Shown piece by piece: positions 1-7,958 of a DNA stretch of 14,262 bases. Position numbers and translations under genes: made by a program. This DNA comes from Pseudomonadota bacterium (GTDB lineage Bacteria; Pseudomonadota; Gammaproteobacteria; Steroidobacterales; Steroidobacteraceae). The notes beneath the pieces were generated by a model. The model saw nothing but the letters and a program-made list of their open reading frames with translations. It was not told the DNA's origin and searched no databases. The DNA is taken from positions 1 through 14,262 of the forward strand of contig QGUX01000064.1 of the NCBI GenBank assembly GCA_003242275.1, given 5' to 3'. Numbering within the stretch: the stretch's first letter is position 1; each line of letters starts with the position of its first letter.

Positions 1-690
1 GCCGGTGTTGCCGGTGCGCTCGGGCGTGCGGCCGGTAACGAGGTAGGGCACCATCGCCGAGGCCATGAAGGCCACGGAAGCGTCGAACATGGCCACGTCG
101 ATGTAGTCGCCTTCGCCGGTGCGCTCGCGGCGGAACAGCGCGGCCAGGATGGCGAAGGCCGCGGTCTGTCCCGTGAGCGTGTCGACCACCGGGAAGCCCA
201 CGCGCATCGGCGGCGCGTCGGGGTCGCCGCCCAGGCTCATCATGCCGCTGGTGGCCTGCACGATGTTGTCGATGGCGGGCCAGTTGCGGCGCGGGCCGGC
301 CTGGCCGTAGCCCGACACCGAGCAATAGACCAGCTTCGGGTTCAGCTCCCGCGCCTGGTCGTAGCCCAGTCCCAGCCGCTGCATCACGCCGGGGCGGAAG
401 TTCTCGACCAGCACGTCGCAGCGGGCGATGAGCCGGCGCGCCACCTCCAGGTCGCCGGCATCCTTCAGGTCCAGCACGATCGACTTCTTGCCGGCGTTGA
501 CGGCGATGAATGCCGGCGCCATGCCGTCGTAGCGGCGGTCGGCGCCGTAGTAGCGCATGGCGTCGCCGCGGTCCGGCGATTCCACCTTGATCACTTCCGC
601 GCCGAGCAGGCGCAGCAGGTGGGTGGCATAGGGCCCGGCCATCACATGGCTGAAGTCCGCGACCCGGATCCCTTCAAGGGCTGGTTTCAT
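1..690 (-). CDS. Family III (CaiB/BaiF) CoA-transferase, single domain, C-terminus outside window
   Basis: This is the N-terminal 230 residues of a class III CoA-transferase, a cytoplasmic enzyme that moves CoA between carboxylic acids. The family's N-terminal Rossmann-like pattern is clear: GIRVADFSHVMAGPYAT (7-23), LGAEVIKVESP (29-39), the NAGKKSIVLDLK stretch (65-76), VENFRPG (95-101) and the SGYGQAGP turn (126-133). The catalytic aspartate expected from formyl-CoA transferase (Asp169) corresponds to Asp170 in FPVVDTLTG, so the enzyme looks competent. The family is usually about 390-410 residues, so roughly 40% is cut off at the left edge. The ATG overlaps the TGA of the upstream DctP gene by one base (TGATG) and has an AGGA ribosome-binding site just upstream, which supports this start and translational coupling. 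It is the last gene visible in the operon. The acid it activates is unknown. Confidence 0.93.
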   Translation of the reverse strand, partial: MKPALEGIRVADFSHVMAGPYATHLLRLLGAEVIKVESPDRGDAMRYYGADRRYDGMAPAFIAVNAGKKSIVLDLKDAGDLEVARRLIARCDVLVENFRPGVMQRLGLGYDQARELNPKLVYCSVSGYGQAGPRRNWPAIDNIVQATSGMMSLGGDPDAPPMRVGFPVVDTLTGQTAAFAILAALFRRERTGEGDYIDVAMFDASVAFMASAMVPYLVTGRTPERTGNTG

Positions 691-1733
691 CAAAAATCCT
701 CGCGACAGTTCACTTCGCCGCCGGCGCCGATGCTGGCGCGGGCCACGCGCCAGGAGCGCTCGCCGTCGATGCCGTAGCGCTGCAGCGCGCCGGCGTTGCG
801 GCGCGCTTCCCGCAGGTAGATCTCGTCGAAGCGGCGCTGGTCGTCCTCGCCGATGACGGTGCGGGTCACGCCGTGCTGCTGGGCCAGCTTCCAGCCCTCG
901 TCCAGGGCCTTCATGTTCTCCTCGGCCAGCGCGGCTTCCCACACGGAGACGGATTCGCGCAGCACGGCGCGATGCGCCTCGCTGAGCGAGCGCCAGCGCC
1001 GCCCGCCCATGGCCCGCGCGGGGTAGGCGCCGCGCGGGATGCGCAGGCTGGCATAGTACTTCGCCACCTCGGCCAGGTGCAGTGCCCTGAAGGTGTCCGT
1101 CGGCGCCACCACGCCGTCGATCACGCCCTTGGCCAGCGCGGAGTACACCTCGCCCATGGGCACGTTGATGGGATCGGCGCCCAGCTCGCGCAGCACGGGC
1201 AGCAGTTCGGTCGGGACGCGGATGCGCAGCCCGCGCAGGTCGGAAAGGGCATGGATGGGCTTCTCGCGCGTGATGATGCCCGGCAGGCTGCCGCCCTGCA
1301 CGGCCAGCACTTCCAGGCCCTCCAGCTCGCGCGCGAACTGCGGCTCGTGCGCGGCCAGGCAGCGGTACAGCGCCACCTGCTCGGGTATGCCGCCGATGCC
1401 GGCATAGAAGCCGGACTGGATGCGGATCAGGTGCGCGCCGCCCTTCACGTAGATGGGCGTGATCAGGCCGATGTCCACCACGCCGTGGCGCAGTTCCAGC
1501 ATCGAGTGCTCGGTGGACAGCAGTGCGCCCGACCACACCGGGCGGATGCGCAGCGTGCCGCCGGAGCGCTCTTCCACCCAGGCCATCCAGCGCAGGTCGG
1601 CGCGGCTGAAGGGATGCGCGGGGCTGTACGGCGTGGCGTACACCAGTTCGGTGACGCCCTCGGCCGCGGGCCGGCCGCAGGCGGCGAGGCCCGCGGCCAT
1701 GGCCAGCAGCAGCGGCAGCAGCGCGCGTCTCAC
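690..1733 (-). CDS. TRAP transporter substrate-binding protein, DctP family, predicted lipoprotein
   Basis: This 347-residue extracytoplasmic solute receptor should capture a carboxylate-type solute and deliver it to the DctQM membrane pair. The N-terminus MRRALLPLLLAMAAGLAAC is a lipoprotein signal with lipobox LAAC and acylated Cys19. DctP hallmarks follow: VWSGALLSTEHSMLELRHGVVDIGLI (about 66-91), then DLRGLRIRVP (165-174), whose Arg172 fits the conserved arginine that salt-bridges substrate carboxylates, then GEVYSALAKGVIDGVVAP (194-211). Length is normal for the family. The start is GTG at 1733. It gives a GTGA overlap with the stop of the preceding HGD-D gene, has a GAGGTG ribosome-binding site about 5 bases upstream, and opens directly onto the signal peptide. 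Its frame stays open far upstream, but that is only a shadow of the neighbour. Most Gram-negative DctP proteins are soluble in the periplasm, so a lipid-anchored one is somewhat unusual. The gene is separated from dctQM by three enzyme genes. Confidence 0.93.
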   Translation of the reverse strand: MRRALLPLLLAMAAGLAACGRPAAEGVTELVYATPYSPAHPFSRADLRWMAWVEERSGGTLRIRPVWSGALLSTEHSMLELRHGVVDIGLITPIYVKGGAHLIRIQSGFYAGIGGIPEQVALYRCLAAHEPQFARELEGLEVLAVQGGSLPGIITREKPIHALSDLRGLRIRVPTELLPVLRELGADPINVPMGEVYSALAKGVIDGVVAPTDTFRALHLAEVAKYYASLRIPRGAYPARAMGGRRWRSLSEAHRAVLRESVSVWEAALAEENMKALDEGWKLAQQHGVTRTVIGEDDQRRFDEIYLREARRNAGALQRYGIDGERSWRVARASIGAGGEVNCREDF

Positions 1734-3016
1734 GCACCCACCTCGCGCCGCAGGAACTTCGCCACCTGCGCCACTGCCTCGTCGCGGCTCCAGTTCTTCG
1801 CGTCGACCATGTCCGCATCCAGCATCAGCACCGGCACGCCCGCGGCCTCGAGCGCCGCGCGCGTGAGCAGCGTGCCGGACTGCGACAGGCGGTTGTCGCG
1901 CGGCACCAGCATCACCGCGGCGTCGATGCCGCAGCGGTCGGCCTCGTGCACCATCCATTCGCACATCCACGGCGGCAGGTGCAGCACCTCGTTCATCGAG
2001 CAGATGCGGCTGGCCAGGGCCTCCAGCGGCTGGCCCTTCACGTCGCGGATGTACTGCGCGCCGGCGAAGGGCAGGTACATGGACCAGACGAACACCGCGC
2101 CGAGCTGGTTCTCCAGCGCCTGGTAGAACGAAGTGTCGTGCCACAGCCCGGCGCCGATCCACATCAGCCGCAGCCGCTCGTAGCTGGCCACGCCATGGCC
2201 GGCCTCCACGCGCGCGCGCACCTCGTCGCGGAAGCGCCGCGCATGCGCCACGGCCCAGTCGGTGCCGCGATGCCACTGCGGGATCATGGTGTTGGGCATC
2301 TGGTCGACGATGGACACGGGGCAGGGGCGGGCGCTGCCCACCAGCGCCGCGGCCTCGGCGAGGCAGGTCTCCTGCTCGTTGATCCGCTCCATCAGGTGCG
2401 CGAGGCGCTCCATGCTGAAGCGGCGGCCGGTCTTCTCCTCGAGCACGCCGATCAGCTCCTTCAGCTCGGCGGTCATCAGCGCGATGCGCCCAGCGCCGTA
2501 CACCTCCTCCCAGTGGCTGCGGCCGTGGCGGTACCACTCCGGCAGGCTCCGCTCCCAGGCGGGCGCCTCCATGGGAAAGAAATCGGTGCCCAGCGCCGCC
2601 GCCCACTGCGAGAACACCTGCTGGATGCAGTCGCAGGTCAGCCGCGCCACCAGCAGCGTGGGACGCGGCATGCCGCCCCAGGGCGCGGTGGCGGGATCGT
2701 CGGCCAGCGTGCAGGCCAGCCCCAGCGAGCAGTAGCTGCAGCGGTTCGAGGGAAAGCCCAGCGTGTCGAGTACGTCGAAGTAGCGCCGGCCGAGGCGCTT
2801 GGCCGAGATGTAGGCCGACCACCACTGGTTGGACACCATGGGGATGTCCATGGCGTGGAAGATCTCGTGCGGCGTGTCGGCCTGCGCGATCACGAAGGGC
2901 TCGCCGCGATCCACCACGCGCTCGCGCAGCGTGGCGACGAAGTCCTTCTGGAACCCGGTGGCGGCGGCGGTGCAGGCGAGGTCCTTGCGGGCCGCGCCGG
3001 GGGGGCGGGCAGTCAT
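1730..3016 (-). CDS. 2-hydroxyacyl-CoA dehydratase / benzoyl-CoA reductase-like (HGD-D) subunit with partial Fe-S ligand set
   Basis: This 428-residue protein belongs to the HgdB/HadBC/FldBC/BcrBC family. Those proteins carry [4Fe-4S] clusters and perform radical dehydration of 2-hydroxyacyl-CoA or reduction of aromatic acyl-CoA. Family signs are PHEIFHAMDIPMVSNQWW (49-66), CSYCSLGLAC (93-102), the TCDC segment (127-130) and the C-terminal GVPVLMLDADMVDAKNWSRDE (393-413), which matches the usual 'GIPvL.ldgD..D.rn.s' ending. Known members use three cysteines per cluster. Here Cys93/Cys96 and Cys128 fit the first two. The third should lie after DAAVMLV (365-371), but that stretch reads PRDNRLSQSG with no cysteine. 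Cys339, Cys352 and Cys362 lie nearby and might substitute. The ATG overlaps the upstream stop as ATGA, with AGGAG 8 bases before it. It most likely pairs with the HGD-D homologue at 5148-6188. The reaction is not known. Confidence 0.88.
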   Translation of the reverse strand: MTARPPGAARKDLACTAAATGFQKDFVATLRERVVDRGEPFVIAQADTPHEIFHAMDIPMVSNQWWSAYISAKRLGRRYFDVLDTLGFPSNRCSYCSLGLACTLADDPATAPWGGMPRPTLLVARLTCDCIQQVFSQWAAALGTDFFPMEAPAWERSLPEWYRHGRSHWEEVYGAGRIALMTAELKELIGVLEEKTGRRFSMERLAHLMERINEQETCLAEAAALVGSARPCPVSIVDQMPNTMIPQWHRGTDWAVAHARRFRDEVRARVEAGHGVASYERLRLMWIGAGLWHDTSFYQALENQLGAVFVWSMYLPFAGAQYIRDVKGQPLEALASRICSMNEVLHLPPWMCEWMVHEADRCGIDAAVMLVPRDNRLSQSGTLLTRAALEAAGVPVLMLDADMVDAKNWSRDEAVAQVAKFLRREVGA

Positions 3017-5151
3017 TTCAGCGCTCCTGCCGCGACCAGGGCGGCATAACGTTCCTCGTCCAGGCCGGCAATGGACAATGCCACCTCGCGGCCGTGTTCG
3101 CCGAGCTTCGGTGCGCGATAGGGCTCGCCGGCGTCGAGCGACAGCGAGACCGGCGTGCGCATGTGGCCGAAGGGTCCCAGGTACGGGTGCGGCAGTTCCA
3201 CCAGCGCGCCGCGCGCCTGCAGGACGGGATCGGCCATCATGTCCTCGATGTCCTGCACCACGCCGGCGGCGATGCCCTCGGCCTGCAGCCGCTCCACCAG
3301 TTCGATGTCCTGCTGGCCGCTCGTCCACTCGTGCAGGGGTTTTCCGCCCGAAAGCTGCGCCAGGCGTCCGGCCTGCGCTGCATCCTGCAGCGTGATCGCC
3401 ACCCAGCGGTCCTCGCCGCGCGCCGGATACACGTCCTGGTGGTACACGCCGGGATCGGCATTGCCGGCGCGGCGCAGCGGCGTGCCGCGCTGCGCGGCCA
3501 GCAGCGCCTCGTGCATCTGCTGCACGCAGATCTCGTACATCGAGGCGTCGATGTGGCAGCCGGCGCCGCCCTGGCGGCGGTGCGCCAGCGCGGCGATGAG
3601 GCAGGCGGCCATCACGTAGGGCACGATCACGTCGCCATAGGGCACCGCGCCGGGCACCACCGGGTCACGGTCCGGCCAGCCGGTCAGCCAGGTGCGGCCG
3701 GACAGCGCGCCGCCGGTGCCATCGACACCCCATTCCTGCGCCAGCGGCCCGGTCTGGCCGTAGACGCTGCCCGAGGCCATCACGATGCCGGGATTGCGCG
3801 CTGACAGCGCCGCATAGCCCAGCCCCAGCTTGTCCATGGTGCCGGGGGAGAAGTTCTCGACCACGGCATCGGCCCAGTCCACCAGCGGTTCGATCAGCGC
3901 GCGCGAGGCCGGGTTCTTCAGGTCCATGGCCACGCTGCGCTTGGAGGTGTTCAGGTGCGCGAACCAGGGCTTGTCGTCGGGATTGTCGGCGCGCGAGACG
4001 CTCACCTGCACGTCCAGGCGCGACAGGCAGGGGCGCGTGCTGCTCTCGATCTTCACCACGTCGGCGCCGAGGTCGCCGAGGATCTTGGTGGTGATCGAGC
4101 CCACCAGCGCCCAGGAGAAATCGAGGATGCGCAATCCGGCCAGCGGGCCGGGGCGCGTGCCGCGCTCGCGCGGCCGCCAGGCCGGCACGTCCGCCGGTCC
4201 CGCCGTGATGCGCGCGAAACGCCCCGGCACGCGCAGGCCGTCCTGCTCGATCCAGAAGCCCCGCGCCTCGAGGTGCTGCGAGGCCAGCACCGATTCGGGC
4301 GACTCCACCACGCAGGCGTTGATGCCACGCCGCCGTCCCTCGGTGCGGATCTGCTCGCAGGTGCGCGTGCGGAAGAAGGCATCGATGGCCGATTCCCATT
4401 GCGCGCGCGTGGCCGGGTCCAGCGTGGAGCGGTTGTAGCGCAGCCAGTCCACGCCGCGCAGCGGGTTGGCGACGCCGCACTCGTCCATCCAGTCCGACAG
4501 CGCCTGGTTGGCCGGTGCGCCGAAGCGCCCGGTCATCAGGCTGTGGAAGCACCAGCCGTCGGCCAGCTTCCAGATGCAGCGCACCGTGGCGCGGCCATAG
4601 TTGAGCGCGCCGCCCACGCGGTGCAGCTTGCGGCGGTCGAACTGCCACACCAGCACGCCATTGACGTTGCGGCTGAAGGCCACCTCCTGCACGGACACGT
4701 CCACGTGCTGGCCGAGGCCATGCTCCAGCCGCGCGTAGTGCGCAGCCATCGCCCCGGCGGCGGCCACCATCTCGGCGTGGAAGGTGCAGGCATCCAGCGC
4801 TTCCTTCACCGGCGGGCGGTCGGGCTCGCCGGTCAGGCGCAGCGTGCCGCCCATGGCCGAGGCCACCAGCTCGCCGCCGCGCCAGTGCGCACGCGGCGTG
4901 CCGCTGCCGAAGGGCGTCACCGATACGTGCACCAGCGCGGGATTCCACTGCTCAAGCAGCTCGCGGGTGAGGCCCTGCGCGGCCAGGCGCTCCAGGCCCT
5001 GGTCCTCGACCAGGAAATCCGCGGTGCGGACCAGCCCGCCCTGCGCATCGCCGTGCACGATGTCGGCGCCGAGGCTGGCCAGCAGGCGGCACAGCGGCCG
5101 CCGGTGCATGTCGCCGAGCGCCAGCACGCTCGTCCCGGAAAGCGGCTTCAT
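3013..5151 (-). CDS. Tandem (double-domain) family III CoA-transferase; N-terminal copy lacks the catalytic Asp
   Basis: This 712-residue protein is two CaiB/BaiF domains in series, about 1-330 and 336-712. The second copy is canonical: LAGLRILDFSWALVGS (337-352), LGADVVKIES (361-370), the NTSKRSVAMDLKN stretch (401-413), VENFSPGTMDKLGLGY (431-446), YGQTGPL (464-470), and catalytic-type Asp507 in VPYGDVIVPYV. The first copy matches in GLGQHVDVSVQE (145-156) and the flanking helices. It is degenerate before residue 90, and where Asp is expected (28 residues before the D of HVDVS) it has Thr123. The pattern suggests one catalytic and one structural or substrate-gripping half. The ATG overlaps the previous stop as ATGA and has GGGAG upstream. 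Flanked on both sides by HGD-D genes, it probably makes the CoA thioester they act on. Classical family III enzymes are interlocked dimers of one-domain chains, so the fusion may be a built-in heterodimer. Confidence 0.93.
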   Translation of the reverse strand: MKPLSGTSVLALGDMHRRPLCRLLASLGADIVHGDAQGGLVRTADFLVEDQGLERLAAQGLTRELLEQWNPALVHVSVTPFGSGTPRAHWRGGELVASAMGGTLRLTGEPDRPPVKEALDACTFHAEMVAAAGAMAAHYARLEHGLGQHVDVSVQEVAFSRNVNGVLVWQFDRRKLHRVGGALNYGRATVRCIWKLADGWCFHSLMTGRFGAPANQALSDWMDECGVANPLRGVDWLRYNRSTLDPATRAQWESAIDAFFRTRTCEQIRTEGRRRGINACVVESPESVLASQHLEARGFWIEQDGLRVPGRFARITAGPADVPAWRPRERGTRPGPLAGLRILDFSWALVGSITTKILGDLGADVVKIESSTRPCLSRLDVQVSVSRADNPDDKPWFAHLNTSKRSVAMDLKNPASRALIEPLVDWADAVVENFSPGTMDKLGLGYAALSARNPGIVMASGSVYGQTGPLAQEWGVDGTGGALSGRTWLTGWPDRDPVVPGAVPYGDVIVPYVMAACLIAALAHRRQGGAGCHIDASMYEICVQQMHEALLAAQRGTPLRRAGNADPGVYHQDVYPARGEDRWVAITLQDAAQAGRLAQLSGGKPLHEWTSGQQDIELVERLQAEGIAAGVVQDIEDMMADPVLQARGALVELPHPYLGPFGHMRTPVSLSLDAGEPYRAPKLGEHGREVALSIAGLDEERYAALVAAGALK

Positions 5152-6188
5152 GGCAGCTTCTCCCTGCAGAAGCGCGTGATGGCCTCGAGCGCGCCGTCGT
5201 CCGCCGCCCAGCGGCGGTCGGCGAGCAGCAGCAGCGGCACGCCGGCCTCGCGCAGCGCCCGCACCTGCGCGGGCACCTGCCAGGCCAGCGCCTCGTCCTC
5301 GCGGGTCATCCACAGGATCACGCCCTGCGCGCCGCTGTCGCGCACGCGCGCGAGCAGCTGCACGGCGCGGTCGACGAAGACGCGCTGGCCCGCACCATGG
5401 CGCTGCAGGTGACGCGCGATGCGCAGCGACGGTGGTTCGGCAGACTCGCCCAACGGCGGGCCGAGGCGCAGAGGGCCGCCCGCATGCAGCTCGTCCACGA
5501 TGCAGGCGCCGCCGGCCTCGGCGGCGCGATGCAGGCGATCATCCGGCGGCATGCTGCCGGCGAGCAGCACGCGGCGGCCGGTGTCGTCCATCGGCAATGC
5601 GACCTCGTCGATCCACTGCGTGGCATCGCTCCACAGCGCGGCGCGGTACATGTGCTCGTACAGCGGGCCGTGGCTGCGCCGCCGGGAATTCATCGCCGCC
5701 AGCGTCAGGCGCAGGCAGTCGGCGCGCGCGATGGCCGACGGCCATGCCGCGGGGTCGATGCCCAGCCGCTTCGCCAGTTCCTCGATGGCCGCGGCCGTGT
5801 GCGCGAGGCTGGTGTCGCGCGGGATCAGCGCCAGGTCGAGCAGGTGCGTGCCAGGCCCGCGCAGCAGCCCGCGCGCCTGCAGCTCGCGCACGTAGTAGCA
5901 CAGCCGCTGCGCGGCATCGTCGGCGCGCGAGAACACCACGTCGGCGATGCCGTCGAAGTCGCCGGCGAACCATTGCTCGAGGATGGAACGCGCCCAGCCG
6001 GGAAAGCTGGACTCCAGCCAGCGGTCGGCCGCGGGGGTCGGAACATCCGCATACCAGGGAAGATGTCCGAACGGCCGACCGCTGGCCAGAAGCAGTTCGG
6101 GCGGAATGTCCGCGCCGACGAAGCCCACCCCGTCCCGGCGCAGGGAATCCAGGGGCGAGGCCAGCAGGGTTTCAAACGGTTGGCTCAT
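5148..6188 (-). CDS. Divergent 2-hydroxyacyl-CoA dehydratase-like (HGD-D) subunit lacking cluster cysteines
   Basis: This 346-residue protein is a remote member of the HGD-D family. The evidence is GADIPPELLLASGRPFGHLPW (25-45), the central RVLLAGSMPPDDRLHRAAEAGG stretch (206-227) followed by CIVDEL (229-234), and the C-terminal QGVILWMTREDEALAWQVPAQ region (288-308) followed by AGVPLLLL (315-322). These follow the family's order and spacing. The cluster-ligand positions appear empty. The 'CD' of the second ligand site reads A-D in FSRADDAAQ (86-94), the first site reads FPGWARS (62-68), and the third has acidic residues (REDEAL). Its four cysteines (97, 158, 229, 341) sit elsewhere. It may be a non-redox partner of the 428-residue HGD-D protein. 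The ATG follows the dctM stop by 7 bases with a weak GGATGAG site, and an upstream in-frame extension belongs to dctM. Confidence is good for the family and low for any activity. Confidence 0.8.
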   Translation of the reverse strand: MSQPFETLLASPLDSLRRDGVGFVGADIPPELLLASGRPFGHLPWYADVPTPAADRWLESSFPGWARSILEQWFAGDFDGIADVVFSRADDAAQRLCYYVRELQARGLLRGPGTHLLDLALIPRDTSLAHTAAAIEELAKRLGIDPAAWPSAIARADCLRLTLAAMNSRRRSHGPLYEHMYRAALWSDATQWIDEVALPMDDTGRRVLLAGSMPPDDRLHRAAEAGGACIVDELHAGGPLRLGPPLGESAEPPSLRIARHLQRHGAGQRVFVDRAVQLLARVRDSGAQGVILWMTREDEALAWQVPAQVRALREAGVPLLLLADRRWAADDGALEAITRFCREKLP

Positions 6189-6195
6189 GGGTGAC

Positions 6196-7500
6196 TCATC
6201 CGGAAAGCAGTTGCGGCAGGCCCAGCGCCAGCACGGGGAAGACGACCAGCAGCGCCAGGTGCACCAGGTCGGCCGCGAGGAAGGGAAGTACGCCCTTGAA
6301 CACGCGCGCAAGCGGCACGTCCGGCGCCACGCCGCGGATCACGTACAGGTTCATGCCGATGGGCGGGTGCACGAAGCCGATCTCCATCGCGCGCACCAGG
6401 AAGATGCCGAACCAGATCGGCGAGAGCCCCATGCCCTGCACCAGTGGCAGCAGGATGGGCGTGGTCAGCAGCATCAGCGCCAGGCCGTCGAGCACCGAGC
6501 CGACCAGCAGCAGGAACAGCGCCACCAGCAGCATGGTGGCCACGGGACCCAGGCCCAGCCCCTCGATGCCGGCGCCGATGACGTCGGTGAAGCCGGTGAC
6601 GCCGATGAAGGTGGAGAAGATCAGCGCGCCGATGACCACCAGGTAGATCAGGCCGCTGGTCTTCAGCGTGTCCTCCAGCGCGCGCCGCAACGAGGCCCAG
6701 GTGAGCTGTCCGCGCCAGAAGCAGATCAGCAGCGCGCCGGCGGCGCCCACCGCGGCCGCCTCGGGGGGCGTGACCCATCCCAGCGCGATGCCGCCGATCA
6801 CGGCCAGCACCAGGATGCCGATGTCGAGCATGCGCCTGAGCGCCGCGCGCCGTTCCGCCCAGCTCGCGCGTGGCAGCGACGGCGCGATGTCCGGCCGCCA
6901 GCGCACCAGCAGCGCGATCACCAGGAAGTAGCTCAGCATCTGCGTGACGCCCGGCACGATGGCGGCGGTGAACAGCGTGCCGATGGACTGCTCGGCGATG
7001 ATGCCGAACACGATCAGCGCGCCCGAAGGCGGGATCATCTGGCCCAGCGTGCCGCCGGCGGCCACCGAGCCGGTGGCCAGCGCGTCCGAGTAGCCGCGGC
7101 TGCGCATCTCGGGCAGCGCCACCAGGCCGATGGTGGCGGTGGTGGCGAGGCTGGAGCCGTTGATGGCGCCGAAGCCCGCGCAGCCGGCCACCGAGGCCAC
7201 CGCCAGGCCGCCGCGGCGATGGCCGAACATGCGCGCGGCCACGTCGAAGAAGTCGCGGCTGGCATTGGCCGCGAAGCACAGGTGCGCCATCAGCATGAAC
7301 AGCGGCAGCGTGCCGAGCTCGTAGCGCGTGACGGTCTCGAAGAACAGCACCGCGGACTTCACCAGCATGGGTTCGAGGCCCAGCGTGAACGCCAGGCCCG
7401 CCATGCCCACCAGTCCGAGTGCGACGCCGATGGGCATGCCCATCACCAGCAGCAGCAGCAGCGCGCACACGCCGATCAGTCCCGGCGCCAGCCCGGTCAT
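6196..7500 (-). CDS. TRAP transporter large permease, DctM family
   Basis: This 434-residue integral inner-membrane protein is the ion-driven transport subunit of a TRAP system. It is hydrophobic throughout, in line with the family's dozen or so membrane segments. It carries DctM signatures: FGAINGSSLATTATIG (about 128-143), GGTLGQMIPPSGALIVFG (about 167-184) followed by the SIGTLFTAAIVPG loop, and FVHPPIGMNLYVIRGVAP near the C-terminus. Length is typical. The ATG overlaps the dctQ stop as ATGA, with GGGAGA a few bases upstream. dctQ and dctM are adjacent, as in most TRAP operons, while the binding-protein gene is displaced to 690-1733. The TRAP family suggests uptake of a carboxylate or sulfonate driven by a sodium or proton gradient, but the substrate is not predictable from the permease. 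Confidence 0.95.
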   Translation of the reverse strand: MTGLAPGLIGVCALLLLLVMGMPIGVALGLVGMAGLAFTLGLEPMLVKSAVLFFETVTRYELGTLPLFMLMAHLCFAANASRDFFDVAARMFGHRRGGLAVASVAGCAGFGAINGSSLATTATIGLVALPEMRSRGYSDALATGSVAAGGTLGQMIPPSGALIVFGIIAEQSIGTLFTAAIVPGVTQMLSYFLVIALLVRWRPDIAPSLPRASWAERRAALRRMLDIGILVLAVIGGIALGWVTPPEAAAVGAAGALLICFWRGQLTWASLRRALEDTLKTSGLIYLVVIGALIFSTFIGVTGFTDVIGAGIEGLGLGPVATMLLVALFLLLVGSVLDGLALMLLTTPILLPLVQGMGLSPIWFGIFLVRAMEIGFVHPPIGMNLYVIRGVAPDVPLARVFKGVLPFLAADLVHLALLVVFPVLALGLPQLLSG

Positions 7501-7958
7501 CGCGTCTCTCCCGGGCGAAGGAGGCCACGCAGCGCCAGCAGCAGCAGCCAGGCCGTGGTCAGCACCGCGGCGATGCGCAGCGGACGGTAGGGCAGGTGCC
7601 AGATCTCGCTCTCCTCCTGCGCGCCCCACAGGTCGGCGGCGATCCACAGGCTCCCGGCCAGCAGGGCGAGGTACACCAGCGCCGAGGCCACGGCATTGAC
7701 GAACTGCATCACCCTGCGCGTGCCGCCGGTGGCGCGGTCGAGCAGCAGGTGCACGCGGGCATGCGCGGCGGCGCGCGTGGCCACCACCAGGCTGCCGCAG
7801 GCGGCGAACAGCACCGCGGCCTGCACCAGCTCGATGGAGCCCGGCAGCGGGAAGCGGACCTGCCTGCCGAACATGGCGAGGGTGTCCACCACCATGGCCA
7901 GCAGCAGCGCGCCGCCGGCGACCCACACGAGCAGGTCCCTTGCACCAGGACGCTTCAT
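7497..7958 (-). CDS. TRAP transporter small permease, DctQ family
   Basis: This 153-residue protein has four hydrophobic segments (about 8-30, 40-62, 85-107 and 127-147), the layout of the small DctQ subunit that joins DctM in TRAP transporters. The loop after segment 2 carries HARVHLLLDR, resembling the family's 'H..vd.l...l' motif. The chosen ATG overlaps the upstream CapA-like stop as ATGA. There is no clear ribosome-binding site (upstream reads TGTGGTTGTGCGC), so it is probably translated by coupling. Alternative upstream starts in this frame lie inside the CapA-like gene and would put a soluble arginine-rich tail on a membrane protein. DctQ sequences vary greatly, so the call leans on topology plus adjacency to dctM. 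Confidence 0.88.
   Translation of the reverse strand: MKRPGARDLLVWVAGGALLLAMVVDTLAMFGRQVRFPLPGSIELVQAAVLFAACGSLVVATRAAAHARVHLLLDRATGGTRRVMQFVNAVASALVYLALLAGSLWIAADLWGAQEESEIWHLPYRPLRIAAVLTTAWLLLLALRGLLRPGETR

Noticed and set aside
873..2126. Long plus-strand open frame opposite dctP and the HGD-D gene
   Set aside because: It is rich in Ala, Arg, Gln and His with no recognisable motifs, and lies opposite well-supported genes. In DNA this rich in GC, antisense frames stay open by chance. The same reasoning removes the long plus-strand frames at 1946-3049, 3955-5412, 5947-7590, 7940-9403 and 9458-11872.
1734..2825. N-terminal extension of the dctP frame upstream of the GTG at 1733
   Set aside because: The added 364 residues are an out-of-frame shadow of the HGD-D gene, and the GTG opens directly onto a lipoprotein signal with a ribosome-binding site.
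3013..5151. Glu in place of Asp in the DVSxxD/E segment of both CoA-transferase halves (Glu156, Glu540) as an active-site loss
   Set aside because: That position is not the catalytic residue. The catalytic Asp lies about 28 residues before the D of this motif, where the second half has Asp507 and the first has Thr123.
7447..7465. Short run of AGC repeats resembling a microsatellite
   Set aside because: It encodes the leucine-rich first membrane segment of DctM (reverse-strand CTG codons) and is explained by codon bias.
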